Of a stretch of 64,000 bases of DNA, positions 1-8,138 are shown piece after piece (positions within the stretch are counted from its first letter, which is position 1; the number at the start of each line of letters is the position of its first letter). This stretch comes from an uncultured Alphaproteobacteria bacterium. Its GTDB lineage: Bacteria; Pseudomonadota; Alphaproteobacteria; Caulobacterales; Aquidulcibacteraceae. The stretch covers positions 50,379-114,378 of the forward strand of contig CADEEA010000003.1 in the NCBI GenBank assembly GCA_902826245.1, in the 5' to 3' direction. A model generated the notes under the pieces. That model was not told where the DNA came from. It did no database searches and saw only the letters and a list, made by a program, of their open reading frames with translations. A program made the position numbers and the translations under genes.

Positions 1-1536
1 GCCAGTGGCCGCCGAATACCCATTGTCGACGATCACAAGTACATTGTCGTTTCGATTGAACACGGCATTGCCTACGCCGCTGGTCAAGCCGTTGTGCCAG
101 AAGCCGCCATCGCCCATTACGGCAAGCGTGCGTTGCTTAGCTTCGACGCCGAACGCGGACGCGCCGGCCCAACCCAGGCCGTATCCCATCGTCGTGTTGC
201 CAATGTCGAACGGCGGCAGAATCGAAAACAGGTGGCATCCGATATCGCAACTGACATGAAATTTTCCGATCTCCTTTTCCAAGAGCTTCATCGCCGCAAA
301 TACCGGCCGCTCGGGGCAGCCGACGCAAAAACCCGCCGGCCGCTGCGGAACAATCTTTGTTAGATCCGCGCGCGCGCTTGGCGCCGGCGGCGAACGTCTT
401 AAAAGCGCCGGCGCGTGCGCGTCGAAAAAGGCATTCAGCCCCAATTGCAGCGCCTCTCCGGTATATTCGCCGGCGTGCGGCAGCACATCCTTGCCGATCA
501 GGCGAGCTGGCAGGTCCGCGCGACGCAAGATGGAGTTGATGGCCTGCTCGATGAATTCGGGCTGGCCTTCCTCAACCACCAGCACAGCGCGCTTGTCGGC
601 GCAGAACCCCTTCACCTCGTCGTCGATCAACGGATAAGCGACATTCAGGCAATAGATGGGGATGTCGGTCTCACCATAGATATCGGCGAGCCCAAGGCGT
701 TCCAGTGCGCGCATCAATGTGTTGTAGAGACCACCTTGAACTATGATCCCAACATCGCCCTTATGACCACCCAAGAACTCATTGAGTCGGCGCGATTTGA
801 TGAACTCAACCGCAGCCGGCCAACGCCGCTCGATCTTCTCCACTTCATGCGCAAAGTTGGACGGCGGCAGCACGACGCGGCTGTAATCACGCGAGGGATT
901 CTCCATTGCTTCACGCAGCGCCAGCGTTGGAGCAGTGTTGCGCTTGGCGAGAAATGAGCCGTAGAGGTGACAGGCGCGGATACGCAATTCGAGCATCACA
1001 GGCGTGTTAGACGCCTCCGAAAGCTCAAAACCGCGCTCAACCATCGCCACGATCGACTCAAGGTTGGGCCGAGGATCGAGCAACCACATTTGCGACTTCA
1101 TCGCGAAGGCATGGCTGCGTTCCTGCATGATCGAGGAACCCTCGCCGTAGTCCTCTCCGACGATCACCAACGCGCCCCCTCGCACGCCGCTTGAAGCGAC
1201 GTTGGCGAGCGCATCGGAAGCGACATTCGTCCCTACGGTTGACTTCCAGGTCACCGCCCCGCGCAGGGGATAGTTCACTGAAGCGGCCAACATCGCGGCT
1301 GCGGCCGCTTCGCTTGCGCTGGCTTCGAAGTGAACGCCTAACTCTCCGAGGATATTCTGCGCGTCGGAGAACACGTCCATGAGGTGCGAGATCGGCGCGC
1401 CCTGATAGCCCCCGACATAGGCCACACCCGCCTGCAACAGCGCCTTGGCCACAGCGAGGATGCCCTCACCGCGAAAAACGTCGCCTTCGCCCAGGCGAAG
1501 CTTCTCCACCTCTTCCGCGAACGATCTCTCAGCCAT
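1..1536 (-). CDS. Indolepyruvate ferredoxin oxidoreductase-like TPP enzyme, partial (C-terminus outside window)
   Basis: Reading the minus strand from ATG 1536 gives 512 codons without a stop, so the gene runs off the window at base 1. The N-terminal half resembles the pyrimidine-binding domain of 2-oxoacid:ferredoxin oxidoreductases (GGYQGAPISHLMD, then FEASASEAAAAAML). Near residue 400 it has the IorA-type cysteine motif FCVGCPERPVF. Close to the window edge it has the thiamine-diphosphate signature MGDGGFWHNG with VIVDNGYSAATG. Family members oxidatively decarboxylate aryl pyruvates to aryl-acyl-CoA with ferredoxin as acceptor. The gamma/beta part cannot be seen, so a two-subunit enzyme and a fused long form are both possible. 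The leader GGCGGAGCGGAA before the ATG is a weak ribosome site. This gene may feed acyl-CoA into the catabolic genes further right, but that is inference. Confidence 0.85.
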   Translation of the reverse strand, partial: MAERSFAEEVEKLRLGEGDVFRGEGILAVAKALLQAGVAYVGGYQGAPISHLMDVFSDAQNILGELGVHFEASASEAAAAAMLAASVNYPLRGAVTWKSTVGTNVASDALANVASSGVRGGALVIVGEDYGEGSSIMQERSHAFAMKSQMWLLDPRPNLESIVAMVERGFELSEASNTPVMLELRIRACHLYGSFLAKRNTAPTLALREAMENPSRDYSRVVLPPSNFAHEVEKIERRWPAAVEFIKSRRLNEFLGGHKGDVGIIVQGGLYNTLMRALERLGLADIYGETDIPIYCLNVAYPLIDDEVKGFCADKRAVLVVEEGQPEFIEQAINSILRRADLPARLIGKDVLPHAGEYTGEALQLGLNAFFDAHAPALLRRSPPAPSARADLTKIVPQRPAGFCVGCPERPVFAAMKLLEKEIGKFHVSCDIGCHLFSILPPFDIGNTTMGYGLGWAGASAFGVEAKQRTLAVMGDGGFWHNGLTSGVGNAVFNRNDNVLVIVDNGYSAATG

Positions 1537-1882
1537 TTCCGCTCCGCCACCCTATTTGCGGCAAGGACGCAGACACCGCCTATGCGGTGTCCATTTTTCC
1601 CTATTGTTGGATGCCAAGCTGCCTTAGTCACCTGAGCGTTGAGCGCCGTCGCGGGACGAGATGCGCCTAAGGCCCATACACTCGGGGCCCGCTCAGTACG
1701 ACCACGAGCACTCGGTCGAAGGAACTGAGAGCCAACCGCCAAGCGCTTCACGATCGAAGTCAATTCCGCCACATTGCAGCGGTGAGGTCGAGCACGATCC
1801 CTCACCTGCCGTTCAGGCGCGCGTCATCCCATGAGCGGAAGTCAGCGAGTCCTCGCTGTAAAACGGACATTCGTCACTTCAC

Positions 1883-2143
1883 TTGATCCCTGCTGATCGG
1901 CACTCCAAGTCCAGTCAGGATCTAAGTGGAGCATGCTGCTTGTCTCGGATTGCCCGACAACCTGGTGATGCTCGCCTGAGCCGCGACGGCACCGTGAAGC
2001 TCAGAGGAGTCACCGTCGGCGTTTGGTGGCGTGACGACTATCATTGGTATCACTTCGCGAGAGAGCCCGGCGCTGACGCGAGCGTTTCGCGATTTTTCCG
2101 TCACGAGCTGATGAGCGCCATCGCTGAGCAGTACGAAAACTGA
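1883..2143 (+). CDS. Small hypothetical protein (86 aa), doubtful
   Basis: A short frame between the divergently placed iorA-like gene and the next plus-strand gene. The C-terminal 50 residues look protein-like (GVWWRDDYHWYHFARE, then SRFFRHELMSAIAEQYEN), whereas the first 30 do not. There is no convincing ribosome site before the ATG. It may be a real small gene with a later start or a gene fragment. No family is recognised. The stretch 1537-1882 in front of it shows no other gene and presumably carries the promoter of the minus-strand oxidoreductase. Confidence 0.3.
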   Translation: MIPADRHSKSSQDLSGACCLSRIARQPGDARLSRDGTVKLRGVTVGVWWRDDYHWYHFAREPGADASVSRFFRHELMSAIAEQYEN

Positions 2144-2246
2144 GCTGGAAAGCACGTTCGATCCCAATAGCAGGCGTGACTTTTTTCGCGACGCAAAGCA
2201 GACATTTCTCTGCCGAAGAACGCTCCCGAACCGAAAGTCGCGTCCA

Positions 2247-2963
2247 ATGGATCCTTCTGAAACGCTCGTCGAGCAATACCTGAAGCTTCAAGGTTTCAGT
2301 AATCCGGAGTATGAGCCTGACGGAAACGTCCCACCTGATTTTCTAATCGACGGGCGGATCGCCATCGAAGTGCGCCGGCTCAATCAGAACTTCGATGACG
2401 GCGCCGGCAAAGGCCTGCGGGGGCTCGAAGAAACCGCCGTTCCGCTCTGGCGGCGCATGATGCACTACCTAACGAACCTAGCGCCCGCGCCCGCATCTGG
2501 TCAGAGCTGGTACGTCTTCTACAAGTACAGTCGGCCGATTCCGCAATGGAAGGAGTTGAAACGGGGCTTGGACGGGGTCCTGTTGCCCTTCATGGCAGCT
2601 CAAAATCCGCAGCCTTTTGGTTCGAGCATCACCCCGAAGTTTCACATCAACGTGTATCGTTGCCCAACGCCCAAACCGACTTTCTTCCGGGTGGCCGGAA
2701 ACAGCGACGAGCAGTCAGGCGGATGGCTAATCAACGAGATAGGCACCAATCTCAAACACTGCGTCGCGGAGAAGACCGCCAAGATTTCAACGTATCGTTT
2801 AAGATATCCCGAGTGGTGGCTCGTACTCCCCGACCACATCGGTTATTCGCTCGACAATTTCGAACGAGAATTGTTTCGCAAACAGGTCACGGTGCATCGT
2901 GGTACGTTTGATAGGGTCATCCTGCTTGATCCTCAGAACCCCACGCGATCGTTCGAGGTCTAG
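2247..2963 (+). CDS. Hypothetical protein with possible PD-(D/E)XK nuclease-like core
   Basis: This 238-residue protein is not recognised by name. Residues about 28-45 read PPDFLIDGRIAIEVRRLN: a P-D pair, a short loop and a hydrophobic strand ending E-V-R. This matches the layout of the PD-(D/E)XK nuclease core, with Arg where Lys is usual. The rest has conserved-looking aromatic stretches (SGQSWYVFYKYSRPIPQW, YPEWWLVLPDHIGYS) and no membrane segment or signal peptide. It is followed by a minus-strand gene and has no operon partner. Proteins of this build are often nucleases of unknown role or NERD/DUF-type proteins. The nuclease assignment is inference from one motif. Confidence 0.6.
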   Translation: MDPSETLVEQYLKLQGFSNPEYEPDGNVPPDFLIDGRIAIEVRRLNQNFDDGAGKGLRGLEETAVPLWRRMMHYLTNLAPAPASGQSWYVFYKYSRPIPQWKELKRGLDGVLLPFMAAQNPQPFGSSITPKFHINVYRCPTPKPTFFRVAGNSDEQSGGWLINEIGTNLKHCVAEKTAKISTYRLRYPEWWLVLPDHIGYSLDNFERELFRKQVTVHRGTFDRVILLDPQNPTRSFEV

Positions 2964-3019
2964 GCAGCCAGCGGAGGCGACAGCGTGATCCCAATTCGAG
3001 ACCTTCGCGCGAACGCGCC

Positions 3020-3373
3020 TTAAAGCGGACGCCGGCGGTCGAACCGATAGATAGTTGAACGCCAGCCCAACAAACTGCTCGTCTCTATCAGCGTATTCCC
3101 GCGCAGGAGCACGACGAGGACAACGTGGTCATCGCTAACGCCCGGCGCGAGGACGGCACGGTAACCAACAATCACGCCATCTGCTTCGAGTCGCCGCTTG
3201 CGCCGCCACGCCGTGTTTCTGGGGACTCCGGTAACTCGCCCCAACTCGCGGGCGCTGAGGGCGCCATTCTGCTGAAGCGCGCGAAGTATTATCCAGTCAT
3301 CGTTGGAAAGTCGTCTCGTCAAGGCTATGGCTCGAGTGGAGCAGACAATTGGTACCTCTCTTCTTCGCCCCAT
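3020..3373 (-). CDS. Lrp/AsnC-family regulator, C-terminally short
   Basis: The protein has 117 residues. Residues about 22-70 form an Lrp-type winged helix: DDWIILRALQQNGALSAREL, the recognition-helix region GRVTGVPRNTAWRRKRRLE, then DGVIVGYRAVLAP. Family members usually reach 150-160 residues, with a RAM ligand-binding domain at the C-terminus. Here the frame stops some 30 residues into that domain (DDHVVLVVLLRGNTLIETS) and ends in an Arg-rich tail, so the effector/oligomerisation half is missing. It may be a decayed gene or a HTH-only regulator. It lies 49 bp downstream of mlaC on the same strand. Confidence 0.55.
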   Translation of the reverse strand: MGRRREVPIVCSTRAIALTRRLSNDDWIILRALQQNGALSARELGRVTGVPRNTAWRRKRRLEADGVIVGYRAVLAPGVSDDHVVLVVLLRGNTLIETSSLLGWRSTIYRFDRRRPL

Positions 3374-3422
3374 TCGGACCCTTTCCGCTTGGAGCCCGGC
3401 GACAAAGTCTACCGGCGTGGCT

Positions 3423-4094
3423 TTAGCGCGCCGACGCCAATGCGCGTTGACGAAGATCGGCGGTCCTCGCTCTCACACCTGATATCAGGGCGTTGATGTC
3501 GCCGTTGGTGCGATCCAACTGAAGCGCGAATTCGCTCTGCTGCTGTTGCGCAAACCATATTTCGTTGCCGTCGGCGACAAACGACACGTCAGTGACCCTC
3601 CAGCCGTTGGCGCCCTGAAGCACGCGCCATTGCAGAGTGAGGATGCGCCCGCTAACCGGAGACGTCATTTCACTGCGCACTACGACATCGCGACCTTGAA
3701 CACGTTCGAGCGATCCTGTGATCCGGACTTGGCTCCCCGCATACCGATTCAGCTGATCTTGATAGACCGCGAGCGTGTAGTCCTCAAATGCCTGAAGCCA
3801 AAGCGCATGCAATGCGGGGTCGCTGCGAACGCGAACGCCATAACGACCCAGCACGAATGTCGCGATACGCGGGACGTCGGCCATCTGCGTGATGCTCGTA
3901 CGAAACGCCGCCTCACGCGCCGAGTGCGAAGCCGAGCGGTCGGCGAGAGCATCAAGCGCCGCGTTGGCGTGGGTGAGTACGTGCTGTTCGGCCACCTCGT
4001 TGCGCGCGGCCGCGGCGGGCGACGCCGCGATCAGCACCGCCACGCCGGCAAGCGCGGCCAGCACGACTGAGCGCGTCACGGACACTTCAGTCAT
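3423..4094 (-). CDS. mlaC: MlaC-family phospholipid-binding periplasmic protein
   Basis: The protein has 223 residues. A signal peptide (VVLAALAGVAVLIAASPAAAA) is followed by the Tgt2/MlaC fold: an N-terminal helical stretch, the motif FVLGRYGVRVRSDPALHALW, then FEDYTLAVYQDQLNRYAGSQV and the beta-rich part WRVLQGANGWRVTDVSFVADG. MlaC ferries phospholipids between MlaA in the outer membrane and the MlaFEDB ABC complex in the inner membrane. The start overlaps the end of mlaA by 8 bp (ATGACTGA), so the two are translationally coupled. The MlaFEDB genes are not in the window. Confidence 0.85.
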   Translation of the reverse strand: MTEVSVTRSVVLAALAGVAVLIAASPAAAARNEVAEQHVLTHANAALDALADRSASHSAREAAFRTSITQMADVPRIATFVLGRYGVRVRSDPALHALWLQAFEDYTLAVYQDQLNRYAGSQVRITGSLERVQGRDVVVRSEMTSPVSGRILTLQWRVLQGANGWRVTDVSFVADGNEIWFAQQQQSEFALQLDRTNGDINALISGVRARTADLRQRALASAR

Positions 4095-4995
4095 GCGCGG
4101 CGCCTCCGGCGATGCTTGGATTCAAGGTATTGAGTGCAATTGGCGTGGAGGGCAGAGCCGGCCCGCCTTCTCCATCGGTAGAGGGAACTAACGGCTCAGC
4201 ATCGATTGCGGCGGGAAAATCGTCTTCCTGCGGCGCATCGAAGTCCGGCAGACCATCCGTGGCCGCGGCGCCATTGCGAATCTCACCTTCGCGATTGAGC
4301 GCATTGAGCGATCGGAAACGCGCATACGGGTCGATGGACGTCGCTCTGATGCTATCGATAGGATCCAGCAGCTCTTCGCGCATGGCCAATCCGCCGATCA
4401 CGCCGCGCGTAAGCGCAAACTCATCATCACCCTCAAACGTCGTCCAGGAAAGCGGATCGAAAGCGGCATCGACAACGTTTCCGAAGCCATCGCGCAAATT
4501 TGTCGGGCCGAACAGCGGCACAAATAGATACGGGCCCTCCGACACGCCCCAAACCGCGAGCGTTTGTCCAAAGTCCTCAGTGTGCGGTTCGAGACCCATG
4601 GATTGGGCCGGATCGAACAAGCCCAGCACGCCGACGGTGCTGTTGACGCCAAAGCGCGCGACCGTGGCGCCGGCGCGGCGCGCTTGTCCCTGCAGGAGGT
4701 CGTTCGCGAGCACGACGGGCGCGTTCAGATTGCTCAGAAAGTTGCGAACACTGCCGCGAACCGGACGCGGCGTAACAAATCTGTACCCGCGCGCCGCCGG
4801 TTCCAATATCCAGCGATCTAGCACGTCATGAACCGCGTAGAGTCGGCGGTTGACGCCCTCGAAAGGATCATAGACGGCCTGATGCGAAGTTTCAGCGGAC
4901 TGTGGCAGCGGATCAGCCGTTATGGATTCGCTTTGGGCTAAAGCCGTCCCGCTCCAGGCGATGGTGACGACGGAAGTAAGAATGAGCGTGCGCAT
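4087..4995 (-). CDS. mlaA: MlaA (VacJ)-family outer-membrane lipid asymmetry protein
   Basis: The protein has 302 residues. After the signal peptide (ILTSVVTIAWSGTALAQ) comes the typical MlaA body: VYDPFEGVNRRLYAVHDVLD, RPVRGSVRNFLSNLNAPVVL, GLFDPAQSMGLEPHTEDFGQ and GPYLFVPLFGPTNLRDGFG. MlaA removes mislocalised phospholipids from the outer leaflet. E. coli MlaA is a lipoprotein, but this signal ends TALAQ/S with no lipobox cysteine, so it appears to be cleaved by signal peptidase I. The C-terminal 70 residues are an acidic, Pro-rich extension. AAGAGGCC lies 7 bp before the ATG. It forms an operon with mlaC. Confidence 0.88.
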   Translation of the reverse strand: MRTLILTSVVTIAWSGTALAQSESITADPLPQSAETSHQAVYDPFEGVNRRLYAVHDVLDRWILEPAARGYRFVTPRPVRGSVRNFLSNLNAPVVLANDLLQGQARRAGATVARFGVNSTVGVLGLFDPAQSMGLEPHTEDFGQTLAVWGVSEGPYLFVPLFGPTNLRDGFGNVVDAAFDPLSWTTFEGDDEFALTRGVIGGLAMREELLDPIDSIRATSIDPYARFRSLNALNREGEIRNGAAATDGLPDFDAPQEDDFPAAIDAEPLVPSTDGEGGPALPSTPIALNTLNPSIAGGAAHD

Positions 4996-5084
4996 CAGAG
5001 GCCTCTTCTGGGCTAGGTTGCCGGTGCGCGTTCATGCATCTTGACGCGCGGCGGTCGGATAGAGAAAGCGCGGTTTGGCCGCGG

Positions 5085-5186
5085 TCAGGTGGGAAGCGCC
5101 AACGCGCACCAGAAGAGGACCGTCAGTCCCAGCCAGATTAAGCTGCGAAGAGAACTAACCTGCGAGGTGCGCCGGATTGTTGGCAT
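5085..5186 (-). CDS. Possible small membrane protein (33 aa)
   Basis: A minus-strand frame ATG 5186 to TGA 5085 encodes 33 residues: a basic N-terminus MPTIRRTSQVSSLRS followed by one hydrophobic segment LIWLGLTVLFWCALALP. GAGG lies 12 bp before the ATG, which is further than ideal. It sits in the 420-bp gap between mlaA and the sensor-kinase gene, about 90 bp upstream of mlaA on the same strand, so it could share that transcript. The rest of the gap (4996-5415) shows no other gene. The call rests on composition only. Confidence 0.25.
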   Translation of the reverse strand: MPTIRRTSQVSSLRSLIWLGLTVLFWCALALPT

Positions 5187-5415
5187 GGGCTGAGGTCCTC
5201 AAGTTGGCGCGCTGGTTAAAACGCCAAGCTTGCACGTAGCTTTCGGCGAACGGGACGTGCTGTTTTTGGCTTGCGGGTCCGCGCGCCTTCACCCCCATTC
5301 TTGGCCCTGCGCCGCGACATGGACCTGGGCGAAAGGTTCATGGAATGTTGGCCGGTCATGATCGGGCATGGATCGGCGGTCTACCGCCGACCCCGCCGCA
5401 GGAGGGGCGCCAAAA

Positions 5416-6603
5416 ATGTTCACCCGCTTCATCTCCCGGCATCCTAAGCCGAGCGCTCAGGAGTGCGGCTTCTCCCTGATCTGGATGCTATTTCCTGCTG
5501 TCGTGGTTGTCATGGTCGTGACCTTCTTGGCCTTTCAACTTCTGGGCATCGATCCCGACACGTCGGGGCTTTCGCTCGCCGAGCGCATGGACATTGGTCG
5601 ACTCGCCGGCGAAGCGGGCGACATCCAAGTGTTCATGCTACCCTTGATGGTGATGATGATGCTCGGAGTCCTTGTGACTTTGCATCTGGGCTTGCGTCCA
5701 TTGCGGCGAATATCCGAGCGCGCCGCCGGCATCGGCCCAGCCACAATCGGCGAAAGACTTTCCCTGAAGTCGACCCCGAGCGAGATCGCGCCCCTCGTCG
5801 GCGCGTTCAACGGCGCACTTGATCGGTTGGAGGCGGGATGGCGCGCCCAACAAGAATTTTCAGCCAACGCGGCTCATGAATTGCGCACGCCCTTGGCGAC
5901 CTTGCGTGCGCAGGTCGAGAGCGTGCTGGCGCCGGACGAGAGGAAGGACGCCATCGAGGAATTTGACCGGCTCTCTCGTCTCATCGCCCAACTCCTGTCG
6001 CTAGCCGAAGCCGAGAGCGGCAAGGAGATGGGCAAGTCCTCCTTCGATCTGGTTGAAGTGGCGCGCGCCCTGACGAGCGACATGGCCAGCGCAATCGTCG
6101 CAAGCAATCACGGCGTCGCCTTCGAAAGCGTTCACGCGCATTGGCAATGCCATGGTGCGCGCGATCTAGTCGAAGTGGCGCTGCGCAACCTCATCGAAAA
6201 CGCCACCCGCCATACGCCGCCGGGCTGCGAAATCCTTGTCTCGATCGACGCCTCCGGCAAACTCATCGTCAGCGACGATGGACCCGGCGTTCCGCCTGCC
6301 TTTCAGGATCGCCTTTTCCAGCGGTTCAACAAAGCTGACGTCCGAAGCCTTGGCGCTGGCCTTGGGCTCTCCATTGTCCAGCGTGTGATGTCACTGCATG
6401 GCGGCGCAGCGCGGCTTGAACCCACAGCCAAGGGCGCCAGGTTTGTTCTGGACTTTTCCAAACGCGGCAACGTTGGCCGCTCAATCGCCTCTGCGCCGCC
6501 GATACTACTGCCATGGCTCTACTTGCGCTCGGCTAACGCCACCGGCTCTCGTCGAGCCTCGAGCGCTGGCTCAGCAGCCGAATTCGAACGCCGAAGCGCC
6601 TAA
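5416..6603 (+). CDS. Two-component sensor histidine kinase (TctE/PhoR-like)
   Basis: The start at ATG 5416 (MFTRFISRHP) is chosen because AGGAGG at 5400-5405 lies 10 bp before it; the frame stays open upstream to 5368. The protein has 395 residues: a membrane segment at about 21-42, a short periplasmic loop, a second segment at about 72-92 and a HAMP-like linker. The H-box FSANAAHELRTPLATLR follows, with phospho-acceptor His near 154, then the N-box LRNLIENATRHTPPG and the G boxes VSDDGPGVP and GAGLGLSIV. About 40 residues without a known domain follow the ATPase core. No response regulator adjoins it. It directly precedes the RND efflux genes and probably senses an envelope signal controlling them. 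Confidence 0.88.
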   Translation: MFTRFISRHPKPSAQECGFSLIWMLFPAVVVVMVVTFLAFQLLGIDPDTSGLSLAERMDIGRLAGEAGDIQVFMLPLMVMMMLGVLVTLHLGLRPLRRISERAAGIGPATIGERLSLKSTPSEIAPLVGAFNGALDRLEAGWRAQQEFSANAAHELRTPLATLRAQVESVLAPDERKDAIEEFDRLSRLIAQLLSLAEAESGKEMGKSSFDLVEVARALTSDMASAIVASNHGVAFESVHAHWQCHGARDLVEVALRNLIENATRHTPPGCEILVSIDASGKLIVSDDGPGVPPAFQDRLFQRFNKADVRSLGAGLGLSIVQRVMSLHGGAARLEPTAKGARFVLDFSKRGNVGRSIASAPPILLPWLYLRSANATGSRRASSAGSAAEFERRSA

Positions 6604-6616
6604 GGATCGATTTGCG

Positions 6617-8053
6617 ATGCCCACACGCGTCGGTTCCGTTGTTCGCGCGATGGCGCTGTGCGGCACGCTGGCTGCTGCGGGGTGCGTAACCATGCCGAGC
6701 GAGCGCGCCGAAGCGCCGGCGCTGCCGACCATGTGGCGTGACGCGCCAGTGGGCGCGGCTGCGCCAGTGACTGACTGGTGGCGCGGTTTCAATGACCCCG
6801 TGCTCGATCAATTGATCGCCGAGGCGCTTGCCGAAGGCCCATCAGTGCAACTTGCCGTCTCGCGCGTGCGCGAGGCCCGCGCGCTGTCGTCTTCGACGCT
6901 CTCACAATTTTTGCCTGAGGTGCTCGCCGCAAGCAGCGGCCAATATACGCGCGTGGTCGAGGGCGTAGTGCAGGCAGGCGCTGAGCGAGAGCAGATGAGC
7001 GGCGCCTACGGCGCGCAAATCTCGTGGGAGCTTCCCTTGTTTGGCGTCGGTCCGGCCGCATCGGGCGCGAACGCCAATACGCAAAGCGCGCTGGCCGATC
7101 TGCGCGGCGCCCAGGCAGCGCTGGCCGCTGATGTTGCGCAAGCCTACGTCGATTTGCGCGCCGCACAGGCAAGCCGCATGGCGTTGATGCAATCGGTCGA
7201 GGCCGCTGACGAGTTGGCGGACATCCTCGCTATCGGCGCCAGTGCGGGTTTTGCCTCCGAAGCAGACGCCGCCGACGCGCGGCGCTTGGCCGAAAGCGCG
7301 CGCGCGCGTCTGGCGGATCTGGTGATTGAGGAGCGTCGCGCCCAAAACGTGCTGTCTGTCCTGCGCGGCCATGCACCCGGCGCCGATCCATCCTCGGCGC
7401 AAAGTCTGATCGAGACGAGTGTGGCAGCCGTTCCGCATCTTCAACTTGCATCAGCGCCCGCAGCGCCGGCGGATTTGCTGCGTTTGCGGCCCGATATAGC
7501 GCGCGCCGAGGCGATGACCTTGGTCGCCGCCGCGCAGCTCGGCGCGGCGCGCGCCGACCTGCTGCCACGGCTCAGCATCACCGGGACAATCAGCGTCACC
7601 GACGCACTTATCGGCAATCCCGCCGATTCTGACACAACGCTCGCAAGCGTGACGCCGTTTGTCTCGATCCCGCTGTTCGACTGGGGCCAGCGATTTGCAG
7701 TCTCGCGCCAACGCGACGCGCAGTTCGATCAGTCTTTGATCCAGTACCGACAAACCGTCGTTCAAGCCGTGGCCGAAGCCTCGGACGCTTTGGTTGCACT
7801 TGATCAGGCGCGCTTGCGGCTAGAAGCGGCGCGCGCGGCCGAGGACGCCGCCGAGGCCACGGCGCGGGGCTCTCGCGCCGCCTTCGGCGCGGGCATTCAA
7901 AGCTTGAGCGATCGTCTGCGCGCCGAACAGCAATTGATCGACGCTAACCTCACGCGGATCGACGCGGAGGCGCAATCAGCGCGTGCGGCCATCGCTACCT
8001 ATCGCGCTTTTGGCGGCGGTCCCGCCATCGCACCAGGGAATGCGCCGGGCTAA
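6617..8053 (+). CDS. RND efflux outer-membrane factor, NodT family lipoprotein
   Basis: The protein has 478 residues from ATG 6617, 13 bp after the kinase stop. The frame is open further upstream but those residues overlap the kinase gene and do not look like this family. The signal peptide ends in the lipobox LAAAGC (lipidated Cys near residue 20). The TolC/NodT pattern follows: DWWRGFNDPVLDQLIAEAL near the start, two OEP repeats rich in Ala and Gln, SIPLFDWGQRFAVSRQRDAQ in the second repeat, and a C-terminal coiled coil. It forms the trimeric outer-membrane channel for the adaptor and pump encoded next. Confidence 0.9.
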   Translation: MPTRVGSVVRAMALCGTLAAAGCVTMPSERAEAPALPTMWRDAPVGAAAPVTDWWRGFNDPVLDQLIAEALAEGPSVQLAVSRVREARALSSSTLSQFLPEVLAASSGQYTRVVEGVVQAGAEREQMSGAYGAQISWELPLFGVGPAASGANANTQSALADLRGAQAALAADVAQAYVDLRAAQASRMALMQSVEAADELADILAIGASAGFASEADAADARRLAESARARLADLVIEERRAQNVLSVLRGHAPGADPSSAQSLIETSVAAVPHLQLASAPAAPADLLRLRPDIARAEAMTLVAAAQLGAARADLLPRLSITGTISVTDALIGNPADSDTTLASVTPFVSIPLFDWGQRFAVSRQRDAQFDQSLIQYRQTVVQAVAEASDALVALDQARLRLEAARAAEDAAEATARGSRAAFGAGIQSLSDRLRAEQQLIDANLTRIDAEAQSARAAIATYRAFGGGPAIAPGNAPG

Positions 8054-8138
8054 GGCGCGCGTCTGAAAGCCCCACGCAAGTTTGCTCCCGCATAGAGGAG
8101 CAAGTGCGCTCGCGAGGCGCCCTCAGAGCCCCCTGTTC

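Noticed and set aside
1338..1805. 155-codon minus-strand frame before the oxidoreductase
   Set aside because: It overlaps the oxidoreductase start in another frame and is Arg-rich without protein character.
6398..6616. Upstream extension of the outer-membrane factor to 6398
   Set aside because: The extra 73 residues overlap the kinase gene, lack family similarity and would bury the lipoprotein signal peptide.
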